Origin: Candidatus Omnitrophica bacterium CG22_combo_CG10-13_8_21_14_all_43_16
GTDB lineage: Bacteria > Omnitrophota > Gorgyraeia > Gorgyraeales > Gorgyraeaceae
DNA: 36,079 nt
Assembly: GCA_002771475.1 (NCBI GenBank)
Contig: PCTH01000062.1
Span: 1 to 36,079, forward strand
Direction: 5' to 3'
Every line of letters begins with the position of its first letter. The first letter of the stretch is position 1. Below the pieces are notes generated by a model that was not told where the DNA came from, did not search any database, and worked only from the letters and a program-made list of their open reading frames with translations. Position numbers and translations under genes: made by a program. This document shows, piece by piece, positions 9,801 through 15,137 of the stretch.

Positions 9801-10395
9801 TAAGCCGTATGAGCTTTCGCATGAAGTAGCTTTGTTAAAAATAGCAGGATGGATAACACAAGGTTACAAGGTTATCCCTTTTGAATTCGGCGGAGAAGAG
9901 GGACTGCCTACAGGCAAGGATCTCTTAGAGAAATCAGAGAAGGGCCTCGTGAAGATATTTCTGATAGGTTCTGCGACAGGCGAGGAATTTATTAAAATTC
10001 AGCCTGTTAATGTGTCTGAAAAACTCAGCTCGAACGCAGGCTTATCTAAAAAACAGCAGGTAGATTCAATGGACCAGATTATAGTTGTTTCGGCGAGAAA
10101 CGTCGCAGCCGATAAAAAAGGTTTTGAGAATTGGATCGAGACCGGACTGCCCGCAAATAACGCGGTTGTCATATTAGCCGTTTCCGAAGAAGAGGCAGAC
10201 GCGGTAAAAGAATATGAAGATATCGCTTATATAAAGGTAGTAGGAAAAGATATTAATCAAGAATACGGGCTTAAATTAATCGAGCTATTTGGAACTTATG
10301 GCAGATCAGAATTTTTCGAAGGCTTTAAATTAGGAGTTCCTGCCAGTATAGATAAATACAAATCTTTAGCGGCTGAGATATCTTCAAGCGTATAG
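751..10395 (+). CDS. Giant secreted multi-enzyme fusion protein (3214 aa): signal peptide, TraB/ChaN-like domain, Glu/Leu dehydrogenase, kinase-like domain, M50-like membrane segment, enolase, UDP-sugar pyrophosphorylase, C-terminal module
   Basis: Single uninterrupted ORF with SD AAGGAGG and N-terminal signal peptide MSLKLLNKVVSIFTLVAFLATNVAYA|A. Domains were recognised by motifs listed in the separate entries. Confidence 0.95.
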   Translation: MSLKLLNKVVSIFTLVAFLATNVAYAAPESKSIFKNKKVNYQKISDKNEGVIQQKKAVLTGENSKELKSQKREAQKILSSHLSDISLIHIPQELGKVVEVYQNPDHDNSRLIVYIQDLHTNPEATLNLAGILEILVRDYNLGLVCSEGADGVVDTSSVSSFPDPEVRKKVARLFVDSGELTGEEYLSITKYPDLPIWGIENKDIYFKNIEEFNNIMKFNPDSQVFISQAKKALEELKPKIYSRELLAIDQREADYENQKTETADHLKYLSSYIQKLNIPTANYKNIAILNETIDKESKIDQQKIMQESQNLLLNLQSAIAAKSSRSDMDTLVAKASLFKDQKISPFSFYSYLEDLANKHLKDQMSKYPNLMDFVDYLTKVNSLESVKLFVEMEDLSYEIKQRLAKNDEEKTLTQALRSIKFLEGFFNLKISNEELDYYLQNKASCNIAFFEAFLKPAIKKYNLSDFVDFNPSLIDSHLQEIEDFYKTVKSRDQAMFTNTTSEVEKRNVRVATLITGGFHTQGITRLLKEKGYSYIVISPFSKTEIDEENYHFLLSGKRKPIEELIKDLDKPSEDKASQVSAKLRVPLNSAERLKDAISNVTNVSPILLYSSEKPEAYLTGKVIAIQGIGGTGGLLLRPLLEGGAIVIASDVDPIKVSAAIKEFKSYIDSNRLFVFSEDRLPNGAYTNKIMNPMKPFSYKLKTMGVNKIDVFSPCAVGPVVNPSSIEALKSAGVSIISGSCNNVTEDKQRDNQLLKQAGIAYVPDYIANAGGVTGVDGHLGHEVTNKAISMRISKRVADIINSSIATGRTTQDIADETSRKFFESLEKAETSNAQENPKKLDGLILGDGSTVKVLINKEDFSAEALKHWDNHYGVFEISNKNLGYTAYMSIHRFTKINSKAEIVNGQYRATGGTRIRNYKSNDDALIDALELSQEMSFKNAGALLAIGGSKCAINVSIDPRSNGRDAETRKLILISYAKAIEEIGRLIGGGVLTGQDVNISEDDAKLLFEYAPTSIVPYIAPELCIPPTPPTAVGVFISIATALKETGNLSFKPGKGASLASNSSLGLKEIKSAAIERLAGVLQKEDAIADKNKAAETIVEYLITARGVAVNTLKDIQFSDGPQYSGATDRMLHDIIIRGKGLSIVLTITNSTRFDPSEEFNDSKIASDLGLGPDFIYSEQGKPNKYLDMMIVEGLKQAGELTKEEEFLAGRKLAEKVYTMFDVSKETTVIHRLDNLTSHMFVVRRDGDIDVRFIDWGRAINVSAGNRRTYSQRFIYRFFEEIATSNLFKNPEVALAAFLSRLKEVALQNSREEFDYYNDLLDKVYAEAITKPISGLNNSAKYKALYEKANPLIGEINARLGNFSPASLTARKVGQAMKGAKGWLERGWTIANHILVSFHSAFILSVLVLPAVMRGEILSFMFFSPETLLSIGFLWASYHTGVAIHEMGHYVTSVKVGALNDQLLPEAEKMMQKSFLKRLAWHAKMFVLIPYGKFNGVIKTGLSYHPDAEYNLAQTAAGPRWSRNLAFIALPIAAILVGIGLFGGNVLATYIGRFVFGMGIVGYLDFKMADPGEYKKFRERERLAALRAEEATKKADKAGRWIDRVAEVKKRMIDSRPQMVRTKDGLLVWAPWQFRNCGMGGRHTEKQYPNSNISMQETMFNPLSPKNYEDAQEMTMKLQTRLQEIIETAEGCRVMGIGLEGGLAPYITKEAGDIVPEQRLWRMAKQAILDNGYIPGVDVAISLDPASSELENAYREENNDPKAIGMYLFWRDKEKVVMTREELYQFFRKTIEDEDIPIVSIEDGFAEDDDAGWKLIQQGLGDKLFIIGDDSVTTRDSSIEYAADNDLNNTFLCKGNQIGTLSETLLAILVALGKNLDIVVSHRSKSPNDDMEAQIALASFATGLKTGGGANTERLMKYGSVMRVMAEAVKDAQAATAEMAPDTRAEMLESEKIAGNLIDRLVITEVTGWEEATNAGIPTVKVRISFGIEGSERFKKLFVYEGSTPLGTSAGTGEAIHLVDSVIYESQIPDAKYKDLFSLKSDGSYRFKKGVTRDQIDALGDQALTELFRRSQRYDGKGCLNAVDHVNNTLAKDFTGLKLKDLGDLTDIDRKLLGLEMQIAQERGQLKEGASLDEKITIMQRKGNIGMNAILSQSLAAARLLAALQGKELYQVLREKLTETMAKTIAANGGLDILPEEIKKKVSIAQGQELWEALNEHLDFFELKRGLQIVNNNKSKDVKLYELLRGELPVYGDKAISRKSLASNEGLGNIAADYAYFEPKYVEAINLLVALHQEHLFASWDMPGVNDKLKKKFLEQVIEADSAYPGGLVQYQQNAVKIIGNSIKEVNVFEGLTPEIPEITNIDNTAGIGDKYKNLEKEGLKIADKFSIVLVAGGRGDRLGYSGIKIGIPLDLVTERRYIEHYLEGKKAIENAANTKIPFAIMTSDDNHESTKELLEELGYVVVSDNNSRTVMEKDGDKIDLIMQGLVPAITNIKGDFVLEDKYKLLSKPHGHGDVHVLISKYGLINEWIKSGKKYTVFIQDTNGQVLNAILSGLKITDEKGLGLNFITVPRDAGEAAGAITRLEPKGIVCNVEYNQLDPLLKESKKGMGDVADPVTGKSPYPANLNVYFIENGIYKKVLDMTKGIMPEFANPKFTDASKTSFQPTRLETMMQDIAMILPEGSKVAVVNYADKRAVFSPVKNSFSEAEKKIKTGNYPDHMATGESDYYKYNRKLIAFAGMQVDVEESEARAQGIVPYSEGAKVVFYRSFFTTADDVLSKIKGGSISNKSTLVIGGKNVYLEDVDIDGSLIINVVAGATLKVKGLKVQNEGWEFVQLTQEEMVSPDTPEYLKIRGYKLVKKGQKVIDIQEPGKYEIGSDGVLKKTNVNLASNAGLQKSLASNEALGNIAAYYSYFESKNIVLTYDQVGFLPERIKGYLAQQDSFIDDLKSDKISGKLQDAKFEIAKAGLQGIKDVPSKINYVDKNKDKMSMEDYAQVFNLALAQAQIEIGNISYYIDQFKPYELSHEVALLKIAGWITQGYKVIPFEFGGEEGLPTGKDLLEKSEKGLVKIFLIGSATGEEFIKIQPVNVSEKLSSNAGLSKKQQVDSMDQIIVVSARNVAADKKGFENWIETGLPANNAVVILAVSEEEADAVKEYEDIAYIKVVGKDINQEYGLKLIELFGTYGRSEFFEGFKLGVPASIDKYKSLAAEISSSV
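1030..2420 (+). other. TraB/ChaN/EreA-like domain (putative)
   Basis: Motifs IVYIQDLHTNPEA, VCSEGADG and, distally, ITGGFHTQGITRLL resemble the paired H/E motifs of that superfamily. Confidence 0.45.
2560..3240 (+). other. Glu/Leu/Phe/Val dehydrogenase NAD-binding (canonically C-terminal) domain
   Basis: GKVIAIQGIGGTGG, IDVFSPCAVGPVVN, SIISGSCNNV, IAYVPDYIANAGGVTGV. Confidence 0.85.
3274..3918 (+). other. Glu/Leu/Phe/Val dehydrogenase dimerisation (canonically N-terminal) domain
   Basis: GYTAYMSIHRF...ATGGTRIRNYKSNDDALIDALELSQEMSFKNAGALLAIGGSKCAINV, VLTGQDVNIS, PPTPPTAVGV. Confidence 0.85.
3990..4770 (+). other. APH/choline-kinase-like domain (putative, degenerate)
   Basis: VIHRLDNLTSHMFVVRRDGDIDVRFIDWGRA resembles the APH HxDxxxxN...DxG region. 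The HxD spacing is non-canonical. Confidence 0.4.
4905..5480 (+). other. M50-like integral membrane metalloprotease segment
   Basis: HEMGHYVTSVKVG (HEMGH at 5083-5097) flanked by several hydrophobic helices (ILVSFHSAFILSVLVLPAV, LAFIALPIAAILVGIGLFGG). A later DPGEY could be the third-ligand region. Confidence 0.55.
5596..6537 (+). other. Enolase C-terminal (TIM-barrel) domain
   Basis: MQETMFNP, GIGLEGGLAPY, SLDPASSEL, PIVSIEDGFAEDD, GDDSVTT, FLCKGNQIGTLSETL, VVSHRSKSPNDD, LKTGGGANTERLMKY. Confidence 0.9.
6610..7310 (+). other. Enolase N-terminal domain located after the barrel
   Basis: VTGWEEATNAGIPTVKVRISF, EGSTPLGTSAGTGEA, YDGKGCLNAVDHVN, GNIGMNAILSQSLAAARLLAALQGKELYQVL. Confidence 0.85.
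7528..7590 (+). repeat. Intragenic repeat copy 1 (SLASNEGLGNIAADYAYFEPK)
   Basis: About 54/63 nt identical to 9436-9498 by eye. Confidence 0.85.
7885..9260 (+). other. UDP-sugar pyrophosphorylase (eukaryote/plant USP-like)
   Basis: FSIVLVAGGRGDRLGYSGIKIGIPLDL, IPFAIMTSDDNHEST, LSKPHGHGDVHVLISKYGLI, VFIQDTNGQVLNAI, NVEYNQLDPLL, TRLETMMQDIA; left-handed beta-helix-like tail. Confidence 0.85.
9436..9498 (+). repeat. Intragenic repeat copy 2 (SLASNEALGNIAAYYSYFESK)
   Basis: Matches 7528-7590 at both nucleotide and protein level. Confidence 0.85.
10048..10392 (+). repeat. C-terminal module copy 1 (KKQQVDSMDQII...GVPASIDKYKSLAAEISSSV)
   Basis: Nearly identical protein and DNA end recurs at 14768-15106. 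Confidence 0.9.
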
Positions 10396-10414
10396 AAAAA
10401 AGAAAGAGAATATA

Positions 10415-13400
10415 GTGTATAGAAAAATTATTTCCATCACGCTTGCCATAATATTTCTTATTACTAATGTCAGTTATGCCGCTCAGATTTCCAAAACCGA
10501 AACTTTTCACTTAAGGATTCCCATGGCTTCCCAGATAAATCAAAATAGATTAAAAGATATTGCCGATAAACTTGAAGTTACGTTAACGCCTGCTCAGATG
10601 AATAAATTTGCAGAATGGGATAAATGGAAAAGGATAAGCGTTTCTATGGCCGATTTGAATAATGATATGTTTAGGGATTATGACTACAGATCAACGGGGC
10701 GGGTTTTAAAGCCGGAAATGGTATTCCGTTTCGGGCTTGTGTGGGCGAATATGGCTAAGGAAAAAGCAAAGGCCAATGGCATTACGAATAAAAATGTCTT
10801 GATTGCCAGGGACGCTAGAAAAATAGAGCCGGAATTAGTAGAGGCGCTGGCGGCTGCTTTGAGATACTCCGGGCTGGATGTTATTTATATTGCAGCCAAC
10901 GGCCCAAATGCCGTCACATCTTATTCATGGGCAGCGCAGGAATATAAGCCCTTAATGAGCGTTTTTATAACAGCCAGTCATGTGTCCAGGCCCAAGACAG
11001 AGATCGTAAGAGGTTTTAAAGTAGCCATTTTAGATGATAGCGGAGCTCCGCAAAGTTTAACTACTAAAGAAATAATGCAGGAATCAAGAGCCGCTGTTAA
11101 AGACCTTATAGAAAATCCGGATAAAATAAAAGGACAGGAAAGCGCGCAGAAAGGTAAGTTTACGCCTAGCAATATCGATGCAAATTGCGTCAAGATGGGC
11201 GCTTTAGTAGGAAAGGCGATAGCTTCAGGCAGATCTCTTTATAATTTAGCCAGAGAGCTGGAGGCTTCTAAATCTCCTGTGACTGTTTTGGATAGCTGGG
11301 ATCAAGAGACGGGTAAAATAGAGCCTTTAAAAGGTATGAAGGCGGTAGTTGAAGGAGCGCATACCCCAAGCGGAAAATTAGCCGCTGATACATTTAAGCG
11401 GTTAGGCGTGGACGTAGTTCTGATAAACGGAGATGTCCAGGAAATAGAAGGCGAGCATAATGCTGATCCGTCCAAGGATGAAAACCTGGCTCAGCTGAAA
11501 CAGACGATCATTGCGGAAAAAGCTGATTTTGGCATAGCGTTTGATTTAGACGGAGATAGAGGCGCCATAGTTGTTCCCAGGAGATATAAGACTCAGCCGG
11601 ACGTAAAATTTTACACATTAGCCCCGGATAATTTAATAGTGAGCTTAATGCCGTATATAATTAACAAGGCAGGATATAATCCAAATGTTATAGGCAAAAA
11701 GGTCGGAATAATAAGAGATGTACTGGGAACATTTGCCGTTAATGAGATGGCTTCGAAGTTAGGCGTCGAAACGTTCCAGACAGACGCGGGCTATGTATTT
11801 TTAAAGGCATTGAAACGAAAACTAATACCTCAGGGTTACAGCATACCTATATATGGAGAGCGTTCCGGACATTGCTGGCTGGATGTTACTGGAGAATTTG
11901 AAAATCCTATAGCCATAGCCGTATTATTCGCCACTATGGTAAAAGAAGGAAAGTATAAGAATAACGTTGCCCAGTCAGAGAGTCCTTTCCTGGAAGCTTA
12001 CCAGGAAAGTATAATACCGTACCTGCAGTCTACAAGATTCCAGCCTTTATTTCATCCGGTTTTTTTGTCGCAGCTTTCAAAGGATGCAAGGAACAACACC
12101 GGATGGGCTTATGACGCTGAAAAACCTAAGAATCCTCCACAGGCAATAATAGCGTTGGGCAAGGATCTTGGTATCCAGAGATTGCAAAAAGAGTTTATTG
12201 TTGGTAAAATATATTCCACGCCCGCAGGCAATTTAAAAGTAAGCGAGTTTAATACTTATCAGGATGCCCCTGATGAGGGCGGGTTGTATAGATTTGCAGA
12301 TATTGTATTTGAACAACAAGACGGAAAGTTTGCGGGTAGATTTGTGTTCAGGGCATCATCAAACGATCCTACATTCGTGTGTTCGTTTGAAACGCCTTTA
12401 ATGGAAGGGGAAAAATATGATTCAGAATCATTGCATAATAGATATATTTCAGTCGGCGGCGTAGTTCTTGATTGGGTTGAACGGAACGAAATTGCGGGAG
12501 TTACGGGTAATATAAAATATCCAAATAAAGATGTCACAGAGCCAATAGCGATAGAATACAGAAAGAAAGGTAAGGCTATGAGAAAAGAAAATACAAGCTT
12601 AGCTTCCAATGAGAGCGAAAAACGCGGAGCCCTTGTTATAGCTAAAAAATTACAAGATAATCCTCTTGACGCCAGGGGAAACGCAGGAATGACAGCTTCT
12701 TTCTTAAGAGGAGGTTATGGCCAGGAAGGATATGGCGTGGCAGAAGGAGCGGCTATTCACGGTTCTTTTGCACTTGTAGGAAACCAGGGGTATTATACGC
12801 AGGATGCCAGCGGCAGAGAAACTGGAAAACAGGCGTTTCTTGGCACAGTCAATAGCATGCGGGATTTTTTTGAAAGACGCGCCCAAAGATCAGGCAAGCC
12901 AATAAAATATGTTATTAAAACCGGCATTGGCGGACAACATACGCCTTTTCAGGGTATCGCGAATGTCTTTCAGGTTATAAACGCTGAAACCGGAAAAGTT
13001 TCTGGCGAATATGAATTAGGCAAGGATTTTGAAGGCGCGATTGTAGATGTTTTAAAAGACCTTGACGCCGGCTGGGGCCAGGCGGCTGTTATCCCCAGCT
13101 CAAAATCCGGCTCTACGGATGAAACCATGATGGTTTTCGTAGAGATTTTCAACGCGCTATTGAAACATCAGGCTATATCCGAAGGGATCGACGGGGAGAA
13201 ATTTGCAGGCACGGTCCTTAATACCCTGCACGACGTGAATTTTATCGATGGCAAAGAACGCGCCGGCAAAGATTTATTCAAGGTGGATGCCGCAAGATTT
13301 GGGACAGATAATCTTGTTACGCTGATTTACAACAATGCCGAAAATCTGGGAGTTTCCAGAAAACAGGTAAAAGGTATATTGGCAAAAGTTTTAGGAAATA

Positions 13401-15109
13401 TGTTTTTTGAGACAACAGATCGCGTGGATCAGAGCAGGCTTTCGGCTTTTATCCATAATTCAGGATTGGATAAGGAATTAGGAGAAGACGCTCCCGGCTT
13501 CGGCGCTATGTTTGATAATGTGGGAGGCCGCTGGACAGGAGATCTCCATATGATGACATTTTTGGCTTTTTATGGCCTGGACGCGGAAAAATATTGGGGG
13601 ATAAATAAAAAAGAAAGGGTTAGCGTTAAAGAAGGCAGGCATGCAGCGAATACTATAGGCAATAAAATCCTGGACGAGGGCATAACTGATATAGCGCTTG
13701 TGGTGCCGGATGAATTTTTCTGGTTCGGTAAATCCAATGAACAGAATTTCAACGAGAGTATATGGCAGAAAGGCTTTGCTAATCTAGTGGCTATTAAGGA
13801 GTCTCAGTGGGATTCTCAAAAACAAAATTACGCAAATAAACCTAAAAGGCTGGTAATTAATATGTCTAGCACAGCGATAAAGCAAGGCCCGTTTAATCTA
13901 TTCAAATTAGATACGCCTAATTTTTCTGAGCTTGATAATCAGGGCATAGCGGATACCTTTGCAGGCTTATTCGCCACTTTCTACGGAATAACGACCGTTG
14001 TCGGGGATCGATTGATTACCAGGGCGCTTGCAGAAGCCGGCTATAGCGCGAATGACGTAGATCTGAATGACTTGAACAATCCTGCCACAAAGATTGTGCA
14101 GGAGAACCTTTATGTGCGCCAGCCTTACGTGGAATTCGGTAAAGGATTTTTGGAGAAAAGATTAAAAGCTCTACAGGAAAAAGAGAGTGCCAGCCCGGGC
14201 GCTATAGAGGCAGAGTTTAACAGCATAAAGCAATTAGCCAGACAGGGTAAATTAGAGACAAATATACCAGGGTTGAGCGTTACCCCTAATGCTGCTAATC
14301 TGGATGAACTTAAAGCGGTGATGATTGACGCTTCCGAGTTTGCCGCGGCGAGCGGAAGGAAATTCGCCCCTTTTATATATTTAGAGGGCGATAGATTCTA
14401 CAATATCAGGGATTATCTGATTTCCCTGGGGATTGAATGGGTCATGCAGGGAACAGGCGACCAGCATATAAGTTACCAGCAGGTGCTGGCGCAGCCGCAG
14501 AAATACCTGCCGTTTATTATTTCTTTTGTCCCGGAGAAAACTCTCCCGGGCAGGCCGGCTATCGGATTCGCAAAGGGTTACCTGGATAATATAAGCTCTC
14601 ACATGGTGCGGGATTTATTCGCGGAGGCTTCTTACAAGGCATTGACAGAATCCAGAAAAGATCAGGGCGGACTCGGCTTATTTCTTAGAATGACCGATTC
14701 CCAGGGCAATATAGGCATGCTTAAGCAAGCCGCAAAGGATGCTTTAGGCGATTCTATTAAATCAGCAAAAAAACAGCAGGTAGATTCAATGGATCAGATT
14801 ATCGCTGTTTCCGCAAAGAGCGTCATAGCGGATAAAGAAGGATTTGAATACTGGATAACTCAATTGCCTGCAAATAATGCAGTTGTTATTATAGCGGCTT
14901 CTGAAGAATACAACGATGTCAAGGGGTATGAGAACATCGCTTATATAAAGGTAATAGGAAGAGATATAAATCAAGAATACGGGCTTAAATTAATCGAGCT
15001 GTTTAAAGATTACGGTAAATACGAATTTTTCGAAGGCTTTAAATTAGGAGTTCCTGCCAGTATAGATAAATACAAGTCTTTAGCGGCTGAGATATCCTCA
15101 GGCGTATAA
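10415..15109 (+). CDS. Secreted fusion protein: phosphoglucomutase/phosphomannomutase family + glucose-6-phosphate isomerase + C-terminal module (GTG start)
   Basis: Signal peptide MYRKIISITLAIIFLITNVSYAA. Phosphohexomutase motifs: ITASHVSRP, FDLDGDRGAIV, YGERSGHCWLD. GPI motifs: KTGIGGQHTPFQ, VIPSSKSGSTDETM, GGRWTGDLHMMTFLAFYGLD, YVEFGKGFLEKRL, GTGDQHISYQQ. Confidence 0.92.
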   Translation: MYRKIISITLAIIFLITNVSYAAQISKTETFHLRIPMASQINQNRLKDIADKLEVTLTPAQMNKFAEWDKWKRISVSMADLNNDMFRDYDYRSTGRVLKPEMVFRFGLVWANMAKEKAKANGITNKNVLIARDARKIEPELVEALAAALRYSGLDVIYIAANGPNAVTSYSWAAQEYKPLMSVFITASHVSRPKTEIVRGFKVAILDDSGAPQSLTTKEIMQESRAAVKDLIENPDKIKGQESAQKGKFTPSNIDANCVKMGALVGKAIASGRSLYNLARELEASKSPVTVLDSWDQETGKIEPLKGMKAVVEGAHTPSGKLAADTFKRLGVDVVLINGDVQEIEGEHNADPSKDENLAQLKQTIIAEKADFGIAFDLDGDRGAIVVPRRYKTQPDVKFYTLAPDNLIVSLMPYIINKAGYNPNVIGKKVGIIRDVLGTFAVNEMASKLGVETFQTDAGYVFLKALKRKLIPQGYSIPIYGERSGHCWLDVTGEFENPIAIAVLFATMVKEGKYKNNVAQSESPFLEAYQESIIPYLQSTRFQPLFHPVFLSQLSKDARNNTGWAYDAEKPKNPPQAIIALGKDLGIQRLQKEFIVGKIYSTPAGNLKVSEFNTYQDAPDEGGLYRFADIVFEQQDGKFAGRFVFRASSNDPTFVCSFETPLMEGEKYDSESLHNRYISVGGVVLDWVERNEIAGVTGNIKYPNKDVTEPIAIEYRKKGKAMRKENTSLASNESEKRGALVIAKKLQDNPLDARGNAGMTASFLRGGYGQEGYGVAEGAAIHGSFALVGNQGYYTQDASGRETGKQAFLGTVNSMRDFFERRAQRSGKPIKYVIKTGIGGQHTPFQGIANVFQVINAETGKVSGEYELGKDFEGAIVDVLKDLDAGWGQAAVIPSSKSGSTDETMMVFVEIFNALLKHQAISEGIDGEKFAGTVLNTLHDVNFIDGKERAGKDLFKVDAARFGTDNLVTLIYNNAENLGVSRKQVKGILAKVLGNMFFETTDRVDQSRLSAFIHNSGLDKELGEDAPGFGAMFDNVGGRWTGDLHMMTFLAFYGLDAEKYWGINKKERVSVKEGRHAANTIGNKILDEGITDIALVVPDEFFWFGKSNEQNFNESIWQKGFANLVAIKESQWDSQKQNYANKPKRLVINMSSTAIKQGPFNLFKLDTPNFSELDNQGIADTFAGLFATFYGITTVVGDRLITRALAEAGYSANDVDLNDLNNPATKIVQENLYVRQPYVEFGKGFLEKRLKALQEKESASPGAIEAEFNSIKQLARQGKLETNIPGLSVTPNAANLDELKAVMIDASEFAAASGRKFAPFIYLEGDRFYNIRDYLISLGIEWVMQGTGDQHISYQQVLAQPQKYLPFIISFVPEKTLPGRPAIGFAKGYLDNISSHMVRDLFAEASYKALTESRKDQGGLGLFLRMTDSQGNIGMLKQAAKDALGDSIKSAKKQQVDSMDQIIAVSAKSVIADKEGFEYWITQLPANNAVVIIAASEEYNDVKGYENIAYIKVIGRDINQEYGLKLIELFKDYGKYEFFEGFKLGVPASIDKYKSLAAEISSGV
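10590..12580 (+). other. Alpha-D-phosphohexomutase (PGM/PMM) domain
   Basis: Ser loop TASHVSRP, metal loop DLDGDRG and sugar loop GERSGH occur in canonical order. Confidence 0.85.
12615..14750 (+). other. Glucose-6-phosphate isomerase domain
   Basis: GIGGQ, SSKSGSTDET and GGRWTGDLHMM motifs in canonical order. Confidence 0.85.
14768..15106 (+). repeat. C-terminal module copy 2
   Basis: KKQQVDSMDQIIAVSAKSV...FFEGFKLGVPASIDKYKSLAAEISSGV; the final ~80 nt differ from copy 1 at about 3 positions. Confidence 0.9.
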
Positions 15110-15137
15110 TTTATTGTGATTATATAAGAAAGGGATT

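Noticed and set aside
10391-10428. Short repeat (gcgtatagaaaaa / gtgtatagaaaaa) at the junction of the first two giant ORFs
   Set aside because: Only ~13 nt in an AT-rich junction including start/stop codons; could be chance.
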